Shown in pieces: positions 33,770 through 44,380 of a DNA stretch of 64,000 bases (within the stretch, counting starts at the first letter, position 1; the number at the start of each line of letters is the position of its first letter). Position numbers and translations under genes: made by a program. The stretch is taken from assembly GCA_036971475.1 (NCBI GenBank), contig JBAIZL010000376.1, positions 1,335,501 through 1,399,500 of the forward strand, given 5' to 3'. A model generated the notes under the pieces. It made no database searches and had not been told where the DNA came from. It saw only the letters and a program-made list of their open reading frames with translations. The stretch comes from Prosapia bicincta. Taxonomy: Eukaryota; Arthropoda; Insecta; Hemiptera; Cercopidae.

Positions 33770-33921
33770 ATTACAATAAAAATATTGAAAAGAACCCCAA
33801 TACCACAAAAATAATCAAAAATAACAAATAAGACAAGTTACTTAAGATTAAACCCTTATGTACATTTCGATGACCATGTCATCATCATCAGAGGGTCTAC
33901 ATTCAATATTTTTATTGTAAT
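33770..33921 (-). other. Hammerhead-like motif within a 20-bp inverted repeat
   Basis: The perfect inverted repeats 33770-33789 and 33902-33921 enclose, on the minus strand, CTGATGA (33891-33885), a 6-bp stem GATGAC/GTCATC and GAAA. That is the core order of a hammerhead ribozyme, and such motifs occur at the ends of Penelope-like elements. Stems I and III were not established. Confidence 0.45.
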
Positions 33922-33961
33922 ATATTGTACCACTGTGCTCTTGATATTGTGTATTAATTAA

Positions 33962-34124
33962 ACATGCTCAAAAAGGTTTAGGAATGAATATCATTGAGAA
34001 TTTAGAAATATATAAAAATACTACTAAACATACACGTATTGAGGAGCAAGTACAAGTAAAGTCTAAACATAATAGTATATTTAGCGTATTTAATGAAATC
34101 TTAAAAATAAAAGACTAAAGTAAA
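33962..34124 (+). pseudogene. Penelope-like element C-terminus (fragment)
   Basis: One frame reads KHAQKGLGMNIIENLEIYKN, then TRIEEQVQVKSKHNSIF and a stop at about 34122. The ENLEIYK and EEQVQVKSKHNSIF pattern is repeated by the fragment at 62524-62913 and fits the tail of the GIY-YIG region of Penelope-like proteins. The catalytic GIY and YIG residues themselves are not included. Confidence 0.55.
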
Positions 34125-34351
34125 TACAGATTATTGAAGATTCTTTAATGAAGCAGATACAATAAGAATAACTAATATTTCAAGCATAGTCATAGAACTA
34201 TAAGGTACCTTGAAAATTTTGATAATGCTGACACTGCCATTCAGCGAAAAGCTTCAATGTATTACAAAAAAATAATATAAAAATTCTTGTTTATGAAAGT
34301 GTCGTTTAATTTTGTATATATAAAACTAGATAAAGAAATTCATTCAAGGAT

Positions 34352-34353
<2 letters not shown>

Positions 34354-34432
<79 letters not shown>
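34354..34432. repeat. (TA)n microsatellite
   Basis: About 78 bases of uninterrupted TA. Confidence 0.95.
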
Positions 34433-34436
<4 letters not shown>

Positions 34437-34736
34437 TATGTATATTTGTATGTGTGTATTTCACACGGATGTATGTGCTAAATGTGTCAAGCCCGCTGGT
34501 GCAAAATCCGGTAGTTATTCATTAATATTACAACTCCGAGCATCAGACATATGAATGTTGTAACTTAATGGGTCGCCGCGCCGCCCACACCGCTCCCTCG
34601 GCGAATAATTCACTTGATTGTGCAATGGAGCGTATGTAACATTTTATATGGCACCATAAGTTCCATGAATAAGGTAAAAGGAGATATGGTTCGATTAGAA
34701 TAAATTTATGAGTCAGTAAAATCCACTTCACACAAC

Positions 34737-34775
34737 TTACGTCACATTCGTATATGCAAGTGTTTCCATAGTAAC
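34737..34775. promoter_or_regulatory. CRE-like site and X-box-like site
   Basis: TTACGTCA at 34737-34744 and GTTTCCATAGTAAC at 34762-34775 repeat the pairing seen at 29858-29916. No gene next to them is recognised. Confidence 0.3.
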
Positions 34776-35200
34776 AGATGTGATTTTACTCATAATTTTC
34801 ACAGTTTGTGACAATGAGTAACACACTTAATTTTTTGTGTTTGTGCGTGTGGGTGTGTGTATGTGCCGGTAAATATATTTCAAACCTCACGACCTGTGTT
34901 GCCCCTTCCCTTACAAAAGTTTTTTTTTCCAGGCGAAAAACCTATTGAGGTTATCATCGCCTAACTAAAGTTAAGTTTTTAAAATTAATATTACATAAAA
35001 CTAATAAAAAAAAACAAAATAAATGTTTAAAACTAATTGTAATTATCTAAAACTAAAGAACCTAACATTATACGAAATTTAAATATTATTAAATATATTA
35101 AGGTGGCGTAAGAAAGCGAGGACACGGTCGATAGCCGTGACATCGTCTCTTAAAACCACCTTTAAACTACCTCGAAGATCGTAACGTATATACAAATTTG

Positions 35201-36197
35201 TCAACTCATTACAATCAAAAGGATATGCTTGATTGTAATATTTTTTTTACAAAACGGACATAGTGGTGGATCCTCATGTCGCATCAACCATCCATGCGTT
35301 AACAAAGAGTGGCCGATGCGAAGTCGAGTAACCACCACTTCCTCCCTACGAATCGAACGAACAGATGTCCTCCATGGTCGGACGGTATTTTTGATGTCCC
35401 TCAGCTTGTTTCTATTTACATTTTGCCATTCTTCGTTCCAAACAGAGAATAGTGTAGATTTAACTTTGCATACAAAATCTGATGCCATCACACGTTGTGT
35501 CGATGGCAACATACCTGTAGCTAATTTTGCACCTTCATCTGCTTTAGTGTTTCCGAATATTCCACAGTGACCAGGCACCCAGAGAAATGACACCTCGTAA
35601 TTGGAGCCTGTGTCTAGAGCACAATATGTCTCCAACTAAAGGGTTCTTACTGTACATTTCCTGAATAGCCTGGAGAGCACTTTTGGAATCACAACAAACA
35701 AGATATTTAGATTTTGTAGACGGAATTGATCTTAAAGCTTGGAAAATTGCATAAAGTTCTGCAGTAAAAACGCTACAGGCTGAGGGCAATCCGTAAGTGA
35801 AAGTTTGTCCTTCCATATAAAATGCACAACCTATCCCATTGTCCAGTTTTGAACCGTCTGTGAATATAGTCACAGTATGTTGGTGAGTTTGTTGAATCTG
35901 CAAAAACTCCTGACGATAAATAACGTCAGGAGTATTGTGTTTTAGGTACATGGACAATGAGAAGTCACATTTTGGCTTTTGTATTGTCCATGGAGGGATG
36001 TAGCATGATGTTCGTTCGAATATAGGTGGATGTTCTAAATTTAGATTCCTAAAAATGCGCAACGTTCTTATTCCGAAGGGAGCAGTTGAACGTTGACGCA
36101 CATTGTAACGATCCTCGAGGTGGTTATCAAAAACTGCTATGAATGCCGGATGTTTAGGTTTACTTCGAAGACCAGTGTAATACGAAATTTGTAGCAT
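35201..36197 (-). pseudogene. LINE-A copy 5 RNase H domain and zinc motif
   Basis: Motifs FTDGSKLDNG, FTAELYAIFQAL, CCDSKSALQ and WVPGHCGIFGNTKADEG are present. The last Cys motif reads CPFCKKNITIKHILL and is followed by a frameshift. A frameshift near 35590 separates the first and second halves. Confidence 0.8.
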
Positions 36198-37363
36198 TTA
36201 ACGTCGCATAGAGAGAGATGGTTCTCCAGCTTCAACTAGAAGGCTGGAGATTGGGCTTGATCTAAAAGCACCAGTAGAAAGTCTAAGACCAGCGTGATGT
36301 ATTGAATCCAGGATTTTCAGAACCGTAGGTCGAGCAGATGAATAGGCTATACAGCCGTAATCTATGCGCGATCTTACAACGGCGCGATAGAAACGGAGCA
36401 TACAGGTCCTGTCTGCTCCCCAATTTGTACCACTTAGAACTCTCAACATATCCAATATCTTGCTGCACCGGGTCCTCAAATCACGCAAATGCGGATTCCA
36501 TAAAGTCGTTTATCCAATAAAAAAAAGCAAAAATCTTAGATTATCCGCGCTTTGAAGCCGCGAACCATCAAGATAAAGAATAGGTTCCTTATGTTGCCTG
36601 CGACGACTAAATGCCATATATATACAAAAATCGTCTACAAACAGGGAACAGTGGACCGGTGACTGTACGTTTGAAGTGACGCTGTCAATGGCAACGGCAA
36701 ACAGCGTCACACTCAACACGCCACCCTGTGGTACACCATTCTTTAGTTCGTAACGATCAGAATATATGCCTCCTAGACGTACGCGCCTTCTCAAGGTCAA
36801 AGAAAACATCTTTGTCGTAAGATGAAGGCATTCTGTATACCTGACTCCAACAAAACCAATTGGTCAACTGATGAACGTCCTTGTCTGGAACCACACTGAA
36901 CGTTAGAAAGAAGTTTGTTTGTTTCTAGATACCAGACAAGACGACGGTTGACCATCTTCTCCAGTAGTTTGCATAGGCAGCTGGTCAGCGAGATGGGTCT
37001 GTAACTACTGGGATTAGTTTTGTCCTTTCCTTGTTTTAGAAGAGGAATTATTGTCGCTTCTAACCATGCATCGGGAAAACCGTGCTCCCCAAATATACGG
37101 TTGTATATCCGAAGGAGAACTAGTTTTGCCGACGGTGGTAGATTTTTAATCATGGAGTATACAATATCATCCGAGCCTGGAGCAGAATCCTTCGTTGACG
37201 AGAGAGCTGACTCTAGTTCGTCGATAGAGAAATGGTTATTTAAACAAGAATTTCCAGACACTCCAACGGTGAAAGGTAAGGCTTCCTGTTTACATTTGTA
37301 CACCTGGAAAGCGTCCTTGTATGCAGAAGATGAAGAATGTTTTGAGAACGATAATGCTAGCAC
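36198..37363 (-). pseudogene. LINE-A copy 5 reverse transcriptase with two deletions
   Basis: KDSAPGSDDIVYSMIK, SSYRPISLTSCL, QCGSRQGRSSVDQL, NGVPQGGVLS and LFVDDFCIYMA are visible. The motif-A aspartate region is joined prematurely to a later segment. The uninterrupted ARPTVLKILDSIHHAGLRL junction at about 36300 shows the ancestral ORF2 order that copy 3 has lost. Confidence 0.8.
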
Positions 37364-37390
37364 ATTGGCAATTTCCTCACAGTCCGTGGT

Positions 37391-37448
37391 TTAGTTAGGC
37401 GATGATAACCTAAATAGGTTTTTCGCCTGGGAAAAAAAAAAAAAAAAA
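37391..37448 (+). mobile_element. Minimal LINE-A 3'-end insertion (41 nt plus poly-A)
   Basis: TTAGTTAGGCGATGATAACC, then AGGTTTTTCGCCTGGG and A16, lie in plus orientation inside minus-strand copy 5. It is just the terminal hairpin of the family and its tail. Confidence 0.75.
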
Positions 37449-37896
37449 CATAACTCCATCCCGATGCCTTAATGAAATTAATGGCATCGGAACGGAAATG
37501 CCACAGACTGATTGTAATTTCTTCCATACTGTGGATGGAGCTGTAGTTCTTGTAATTGAGCCAATGTACTGCGACCATGATTCTCGTTTACTTTGCCTAA
37601 ATATTCTCCGTGCTTTCGCACGGAAGATTTTATATTTTTCCAGGTTTTCACTTGTTGGATGTCTCTTGAACTGGTTCAAAGCTTTTCTCCGTTGACGAAG
37701 GATCACAGTGCACTCATCATTCCACTACGGAACAGGTGGTCGTCGTGGTTTGGATGAGGTTTTCGGAATTGCCTTTCCGGCGGCATTCAAAACGGTTTTT
37801 GTAAATGAATTGACAATGTCATCAATGGGAGCCAAGTAATCCACGTCCAGTGATTCTAGATCTTGTGAAAATTGACTAGATTGAATCACATTGCCA

Positions 37897-38022
37897 TTCG
37901 TCCTCATATGGCAAGCGACTAGTTTGAGTCATACAGTCTTTTGTCCCCATATGACAAGCGAACAGTTTGAGTCACGCAGCTTTCGTCCTCATATGGCAAG
38001 TGAATAGTTCAAGCCACACGTG
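37897..38022. repeat. 42-bp tandem repeat, three units
   Basis: Units start at about 37897, 37939 and 37981 and share the words GTCCTCATATGGCAAG and AGTTTGAGTCA with small changes. Confidence 0.8.
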
Positions 38023-38843
38023 ACACTGTCGGGTACAGATAAAAAATACCATACTTTAGTTTCGGTAATCACAAGAAAACCAATGCAACTGAAAAGGTAA
38101 CATTGTAAGCTTTTATTTCAGAAAAAAGGCTATAAGATTTATTTAAGGTGTTTTAATTTCGTCCAAAACATCTTGAAAAATATAGATGTTCAGAGAGCAA
38201 ATTAACACATTACTTCTGGCTAGACAGTGAGGCCCGTGGGTGTAACAATCCCAGTGATGAACAATGTTGACGTTACATAAATGAAATTGGTGACATATTT
38301 TCCTGTTTTTTTCTGAGTCTGCCGTCTGTAGAGGATATTTTTATTTAACCTACGGCTTTTGCTTTATAAAGCATTATCCGTGATTATTATTTCCTGTCAG
38401 TCAAAGTGAAATTATGATCTAGCAAAAAGCCATATAAATGGCAATCTGTTTACTGTAATCAAAACGTCTGTGTACGTATTAAAGCAGTAAACGATGACAG
38501 ACGCTGGGAATGCCTTTTCCACATCTATCAGTCATATTTTAACGTTTTCCTATTTCTCATTCAGTTTTATTGTAACAAGCGTTCGGGTTCCGTGTTGACA
38601 AAAATACTCGGTTTTTCATTACTGTCTTTAGGTCAGTTATGGGACACATCTCCAGAAACGGCCGCCCACAACAATTATAAAAATAAGTGCCACTATAGGC
38701 AATTGTAACATACGTATTAACAAGTGTTTTACATTTATATATCTACAACGAAATAGACCTATATGCATATTATTATTAATTTTGTAGGAAAAAAAGCGCT
38801 TTTAGAAATATATTTCTTTATTTATTGTCTTTTTATAATGTCA
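38023..38843. other. Unassigned spacer
   Basis: No gene or known repeat is recognised between the minisatellite and the viral-like frame. Confidence 0.5.
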
Positions 38844-39356
38844 AAATATTCTATACTTTCATGTGAAGAACTAAAAACATCTTGAGGTGGATATATCGTA
38901 GATGGTCAGAGTAATGAAGCATTCTTAGATGAAGTTTGTATGAGTTTGTTGAAAGATGTAAATTGCAATGTATTAGAGTTAGAATTATATCATCTCATGA
39001 AAAGAGCCAGTCCTGCTTTGCGTCATGAGCTAATGTGTTTGACGAAGGTGCTAGGTCATCCATTTGTTGATATGGTTAAAGGCACAAAACAGTTACATGA
39101 AATTACAACAAATATTACAGATTTAGATGATCAATTAATAATAAACAATGTAAGACATGCAAAACGATCATTCATTAAGACTTTTATACTTAAAGAACAT
39201 AAGTGGCCTAACGTCAAGATTTATGCAAGTAAACGACTATCAGTCGCAAAGAAAGATGGAAGAGATCCAGAATCGCGCGTTTATACAGAAAAATTAGGTC
39301 CATTACCTTTAGAAGAATATGATAATATATATATTATAACGTACCTTCACTTATGA
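38844..39356 (+). pseudogene. Endogenous fragment resembling a negative-strand RNA virus L protein
   Basis: About 170 codons are open apart from a TGA at 38883. The diagnostic stretch is VLGHPFVDMVKGTKQLHEIT followed about 45 residues later by FILKEHKWPNVKI, the pattern of the region just before the polymerase core in L proteins of the order Mononegavirales and relatives. No other viral gene and no retrotransposon signal lies beside it. It ends abruptly at 39356 after a short non-viral-looking tail. The exact viral family cannot be fixed by eye. It is a fragment of a large protein and cannot encode a functional polymerase. Confidence 0.6.
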
Positions 39357-40269
39357 TTGTCTACAGGATAATTTTGACTCTTAGGAAATTAAATTAATAA
39401 CCCAGCTACTTGCTTTTATAATAACAGATTTATTTTATCCTGAGACCAATATTGCATTTACAGGTAGTTCATATAATTCGTTTTACTACTCTCATCCTTT
39501 ACATACAACGTGAATAAGTTATTGAGTACTAGAACAGAATAAACATACTGCCGGAAAGCCACAAACTTATTATTTTCTTTGTTAAATTGAAAAACAAGAT
39601 TTGAGTACGCTAAGCAATTCTCCTAAACAACCCTTCTGATAACATCCTCAACACAAAACAAATAAGACTGCACTCCATACACAAGTGGAATTTCGCCTTT
39701 TATTCAAACCCAAACAAGAAACTTGGTTGCTATATGCGTTTAAGAGCCTTATTTACCCTTTAACTGATAACATTTTATTTATAATTTTCTATTTAAATGA
39801 ATATATTGCCTTATCGTATTAAACCCATTCTATTTACGGCTCTATTTCGCTATTGAACTATTCATTGCTTCTATTATTATAATCTATTTCATTTATCGTT
39901 CCTTTAGCTGTTCTATTTTAATGTCTTGAATGTAATTTCTTCTATTATGCACTATTTGTATAATTTTTCTTCCACATTGTGGATAGTATTTTTAAATAAA
40001 ATAGCTGTTTATACTTAGACCATACATTGTTTTGTATTTAACAGACTTTTTATCAAGTAAAGAAGTAATACAGTATAAAGAAAATTATTTTAAAATCAAT
40101 TACAAGGAATTTGTAGTCAACAAGGAAAAAATTTATTATATTTACTTTTTATTGAATAATTAGAAATAATTTAAATAAAATAAAATAATTATATAACCTG
40201 TAACATAAATCAAACTTTATATAAAACCTTCCAGAAATATATAAAGTTAATATTGTTCATTGTAAACAC
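39357..40269. other. Unassigned AT-rich sequence
   Basis: No gene or repeat was recognised. Confidence 0.5.
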
Positions 40270-40458
40270 TTGTTCCACCACAAGATAAACAGTGCACCAA
40301 AATACGCTAAACTATACATACGAAATAAACAAAATACCACCATTAACAAAGCAACAAAAATAGCAGAGTTACATGTGATTAAAGAAAATATTAAATTTGC
40401 TTACCATAAAAAAGTCAAATTAACCTACAACTGTATACAACCAATTCAGAAATTATGA
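40270..40458 (+). pseudogene. Possible Penelope-like N-terminal fragment
   Basis: A 62-codon basic frame contains KYAKLYIRNKQNTTINKATK and ELHVIKENIKFAYHKKVKL. The composition and the Lys/Asn-rich helical look resemble the region before RT in Penelope-like proteins, but no catalytic motif is included. Confidence 0.25.
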
Positions 40459-40747
40459 AAACCTTTGATACACGTACACCTATAATATACGAAAAGATCA
40501 TAATACAACAAATCATAATAAAACACAAAATAAATATTTAAATAAACATAACAAAAAATCGAAAATTTAAAAAAACTACATAACCTAAAAATCAACCTAA
40601 AACAACCAGTGTCTAAAACAATTAGAGGCAGTGATTAACAAAGCAATAACGAATGTTCCAAACCAAAAGAAACAAAAACAAACGATTAGAAATAGAACAT
40701 AAACTTAAAACAGAATTACAATTTTTCGAAGGGCATGGAACTAGGGG

Positions 40748-40921
40748 TTGCATGTAAAGCTTGCTTATGAATACTTGTCAACAATACCATCAACAAGTGT
40801 GGAGTCAGGACGAACCTTTACAGCTGCTCAACATATAACTACAAAAATAAGATCGAGGTTAGACGACGGTACGTTGGATCATGTATGTTTTTTGAAATCA
40901 TTTTTCAATTTGCATCAGAAA
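40748..40921 (+). pseudogene. hAT C-terminal dimerisation region, cut by LINE-A
   Basis: The frame LAYEYLSTIPSTSVESGRTF and the following ITTKIRSRLDDG and LDHVCFLKS match the hAT dimerisation motif (usually ...IPATSVPSERVFS...). It ends where the poly-T of LINE-A copy 14 begins. The rest of the transposase is not preserved upstream. Confidence 0.75.
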
Positions 40922-41337
40922 TTTTTTTTTTTTTTCAGGCGAAAAACCTATCGAGGTTATCATCGGCTAACTAAAATTCTATTTTAAATAATTATTTCAA
41001 AATAAAACTAACCAACTAAAAAATTAAAATAAATGTTTAATACAAATGTAACTAAAAAGAAAGAAACTAAAATTATATATAATTTAAATATTATTAAATA
41101 GATTCAGGTGGCGTAAGAAAGCGATGACACGGTCGATAGCCGTGACATCGTCCCCTAAAACCACCTTTAAACTACCTCGAAGATCGTAACGTACATACAA
41201 ATCGCTCAACTCATCACAATCAAGCAGGATATGCTTGATTGTAATATTGCTTCTACGAAACGGACATAATGGTGGATCCTCATGTCGCATCAACCATCCA
41301 TGCGTTAACAAAGAGTGGCCGATGCGAAGTCTTTTTT
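40922..41337 (-). mobile_element. LINE-A subfamily B copy 14 with target-site duplication
   Basis: CAGGCGAAAAACC begins at 40936 after a T-tract, and the body reads through the 3' UTR into CPFRRSNITIKHILLDCDEL and LRGSLKVVLGDDVTAIDR. CATCAGAAA at 40913-40921 recurs at 41338-41346 as a target-site duplication. The Cys motif has lost one Cys (CPFRR). Confidence 0.8.
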
Positions 41338-41629
41338 CATCAGAAAAATTAACTTCTACAAAAAAAATGTAATATATATAATAAAAAGGTTGGATTAAAT
41401 TTTGTTAAATTATTCTTAAAAATAAATGTTTTGTTGCTTAGTTGTTTTTGACATACCTCTAAAATAATAACATAACCTGTAGTAAGTAAACTTTAATTTT
41501 GTTTACATTTTTTAAAATAACACTAATATTGGTATTTTACCGGTACTACTATTTATAAAACCAAAAATACCGAAATACCAGTATCGAAAATTTGTAACAG
41601 TATTGTATACCCTACTGGCAAACAACGTT

Positions 41630-41830
41630 AGTGTATATGATATTGTAGTTTGCATCCACTACAGCAAACAGTACAATGCTAAAGAACCCCTTGTAATTAA
41701 AATATTCGATGCCTGAATGCACGGTGATTGAATATTTATGGGTTTGCCGTCAATGGCACTCGCAGAGTTAGGATAGTTCCACTAGTCATTGTACAATTTT
41801 CCAACACATTCTCATTTCTCTGGATTTCGC
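41630..41830 (-). pseudogene. PIF/Harbinger transposase fragment
   Basis: On the minus strand, pieces read KLYND then WNYPNSASAIDGKP, and after one frameshift GIEYFNYKGFFSIVLFAVVD followed by ANYNIIYTNV. These are the first and second catalytic Asp regions (AIDGK and VDANY) of DDE_Tnp_4 transposases. A stop between KLYND and WNYP and a frameshift show it is dead. Confidence 0.75.
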
Positions 41831-41913
41831 GGATCTGTAAAAAAAAATCAATGGCAAAGTGGAAAAACAGAAATATAAAAACGCTGTATCTATATAGGTA
41901 ATTACATTTTTTT

Positions 41914-42640
41914 CAGGCATCACTTGATGACTGAACATGACGAAAATAAAGAAAAAGTGAAGGATCAGGTCGAGACAACACACTCAGAAGATATTAATGA
42001 TGCCACAACAACACCGTCAGCACCATTCCAAAGTATTTACCTCCCCCAAAAAAACATTTAAAAAAACGATGGTGTTCCGCCCCAATGATTGAAGAAGCAG
42101 TAAAGTTATTAAGATCCATTCAATCAAATAAGAAAGATAAAGATGAATATCAATTATTTGGATAACAGGTAGCCATTAAATTGAGAAATATTACCTCACC
42201 GCAGGCAAGGTTTACAGTTAAAAAATTATAATAAAACATTATATGAGGCAGAAATGGAAACGTTAGTTTACGCTTCAATTATCAACCATTTTTTTACTCA
42301 ACAATATACAAATCCGTCTCCAAATCAAAATATTAAGCCACAATTTTCACACTATTAGTCAAACGAACCTCGAATGTTTACTTCGCCACAGCCATCTTCA
42401 TCTTCTTCTATTTCACAGGTACCCGCATCCAGTATAGGTCAGTGTGATAATCATCCTGATAACATGGTTCAACCAAATATTTTTACTGAAAATGACTACG
42501 AACATTTGTATACCACTAGCACTAAGGAGATAATATATTTTTTTGAATTTACCTATTGTAGAAGAAACAAGATATTTACAAATTGTTTTCTGTACCTACA
42601 AAATACACATTCGAATACCTATATATATTTTCTAGAGTGA
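41914..42640 (+). pseudogene. BESS-domain (MADF/BESS-type) partner protein remnant
   Basis: In broken frames the sequence reads EEAVKLLRSIQSNKKDKDE, YQLFG, a stop, then QVAIKLRNITSPQARFTVKK. The DEYQLFG-xVA-KLR pattern is a BESS motif. A 3' part at 42374-42640 is Ser/Pro-rich. It diverges from the transposase fragment at 41630-41830, the arrangement expected of two-gene PIF/Harbinger elements. Confidence 0.6.
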
Positions 42641-43140
42641 AATACTGCTTAATGTAAAAACAAAGTTAAATAGATCAAATACACGGAACCATACTATCAT
42701 GCGTCTTCTATCTAGCTTATAGACGATTTCGGAAGAAGGACCAGGAGAACTTTCAACATCTCCCGGAAGTATTATTTAAGGATGGAGGAATTATGTAACC
42801 TAATTTAGCCTTAAGTGTAATAGACAATGTGTAACACAGGTGTTAGTATAGGGCACATGCATTGTCAAGCCTAGTAGTATAAGATAAGAAGGTGAGCATG
42901 ATTCTTAGAATAAGTTATACAGTATCTGCATCTCTGTGGACAAACCCGTAGAGACGCTTTGGATAGGCAGTGTATGTATAACGCTCGCAAGGACTGGTCA
43001 CCTCTGTACATAAGAGCTGCACCAGATCTTTCTTTGTAATTACTTTATTTCTAATTATATTAATAAAGTTGTATCTTTATAGTCAGAATTAAATTAAGTC
43101 TTTTTAAAAACCATTTAAAAAACAAAGTAACTTTTATAAA
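42641..43140. other. Unassigned; possible solo LTR
   Basis: TGTAACACAGGTGTTAG at 42831 starts like an LTR, and AATAAAG follows at 43065, but no matching right boundary or target duplication was found. Confidence 0.25.
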
Positions 43141-43300
43141 TATAAAAGTCTCGCTCTTCAACTGTTGTTGGGTTCACCTCGTCAATGCTTAATGAGATTC
43201 TAGCGAAACGTCGGATCTGCTATTTTATATACTGCAGAATGAACGGATGTACTCCAGATAGTAACTATTCATCATATTTGTTTATCCGTGAAGGAATACG

Positions 43301-43341
<41 letters not shown>

Positions 43342-43345
43342 TACA
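43141..43345 (+). repeat. Penelope-like terminal repeat plus (CA)n
   Basis: TTCTAGCGAAACGTCGG, GAATGAACGGATGTACTCC and TCCGTGAAGGAATACG occur in order, then TATATATACACACACA. The same words occur at 62990-63175 next to the Penelope-like C-terminus. Confidence 0.6.
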
Positions 43346-43477
43346 AATAAATGGGTGACATTATATATCATACATTATAAATCAGTAGCCAAATAAAGTT
43401 GTTGCAGATGAAAATAGTTGTTAAAAGATAAAACATTGAAATGCCCTTAGTGTGTGTGTACGTGTGCATACGTTATC

Positions 43478-43660
43478 GCAAGAAGGCGATAATACGGACA
43501 ACGGTCATAACATCATCCATCAAAACCACTACTAAAATCCGGCAACGATTAACCTTTAATGGTTATCAGACAAACCGCCACATTCAGCCAGTATATCGAT
43601 TGAAACGGTGGGCTTGAAGCAAGTGAACTCCATTTGCCAGGATCGCTTACACGACGCAAG
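43478..43660 (-). pseudogene. Ancient LINE-A relative: ORF2 C-terminal end
   Basis: The minus-strand frame reads FTCFKPTVSIDILAECGGLS, then RILVVVLMDDVMTVVRIIAF. It aligns with the LINE-A end (NITIKHILLDCNEL and LKVVLRDDVTAIDRVLAF) at roughly half the residues, so it belongs to an older or different subfamily. Confidence 0.55.
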
Positions 43661-43981
43661 CCTCTCCCACAGGGTTTTATAACGTGTTAACTATTATCAT
43701 CAATGTTAATGTGAGTGCAATTTTATCTTTTCAACTACCTATATTAATTCATCAGAGATATATATTTTCATCAGGTTTTTTTTCAAGACGGGAAACCACT
43801 GTTTAAATATACTCGCAATTCGTTGTTAATGTATTAATTTAGTAAACAAAGAGATGTCACGAATAAACTAATATATATTCGCCACACAATGACCAAAATA
43901 ACGCGGTCTGTCTCAATTTGTCACTGTAGGGCTCTGTGATGAATAGGCTGAACAAGCGGGACACGTTTCCCCGTCTTTATT

Positions 43982-44380
43982 ATACTCGTTGCTCTTGGTC
44001 ACGGAAATACAACTGAGAGAATTATTTGCAAAGGAGCGGTGAAGGCTCGTTTATTTCACTATACATCCACATTGGATTGGAATCAATTTACTGCTTACTG
44101 ACGCTATAGTTTCATACTCGTTGCTCTTTGGTCACGGAAATACAACTGAGAGAATTATTTGCAAAGGAGCGGTGAAGGCTCGTTTATTTCACTATACATC
44201 CATATTGGATTGGAATCAATTTACTGCTTACTGACGCTATAGTTTCATACTCGTTGCTCTTGGTCACGGAAATACAACTGAGAGAATTATTTGCAAAGGA
44301 GCGGTGAAGGCTCGTTTATTTCACTATACATCCACATTGGATTGGAATCAATTTACTGCTTACTGACGCTATAGTTTCAT
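43982..44380. repeat. 133-bp tandem repeat, three units
   Basis: Units start at 43982, 44114 and 44247 with ATACTCGTTGCTCT and end GACGCTATAGTTTC. They differ by only a few bases (an extra T in unit 2, one C/T change), implying recent duplication. Confidence 0.92.

Larger units (their letters stand above)
34920..37882 (-). mobile_element. LINE-A copy 5 (ORF2 RT and RNase H half, with internal deletions)
   Basis: The 3' end with poly-T lies at 34921-34928 and the body runs to a 5' truncation at about 37882 in the linker after the endonuclease. Two internal deletions relative to copy 3 remove the part between DLEKA and LGGIYSD (about 36785) and the part between CIYMA and FSRRRQ (about 36615). 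A 58-base opposite-strand insertion lies at 37391-37448. Confidence 0.82.

Noticed and set aside
42829..43140. TGTAACACAGG... as a solo LTR
   Set aside because: No CA end with target duplication and no second copy in the window.
43185..43215. TTAATGAG...CGAAACGTC as a hammerhead
   Set aside because: The core reads CTTAATGAG instead of CTGATGAG and no stem II forms; kept only as a Penelope-like terminal word.
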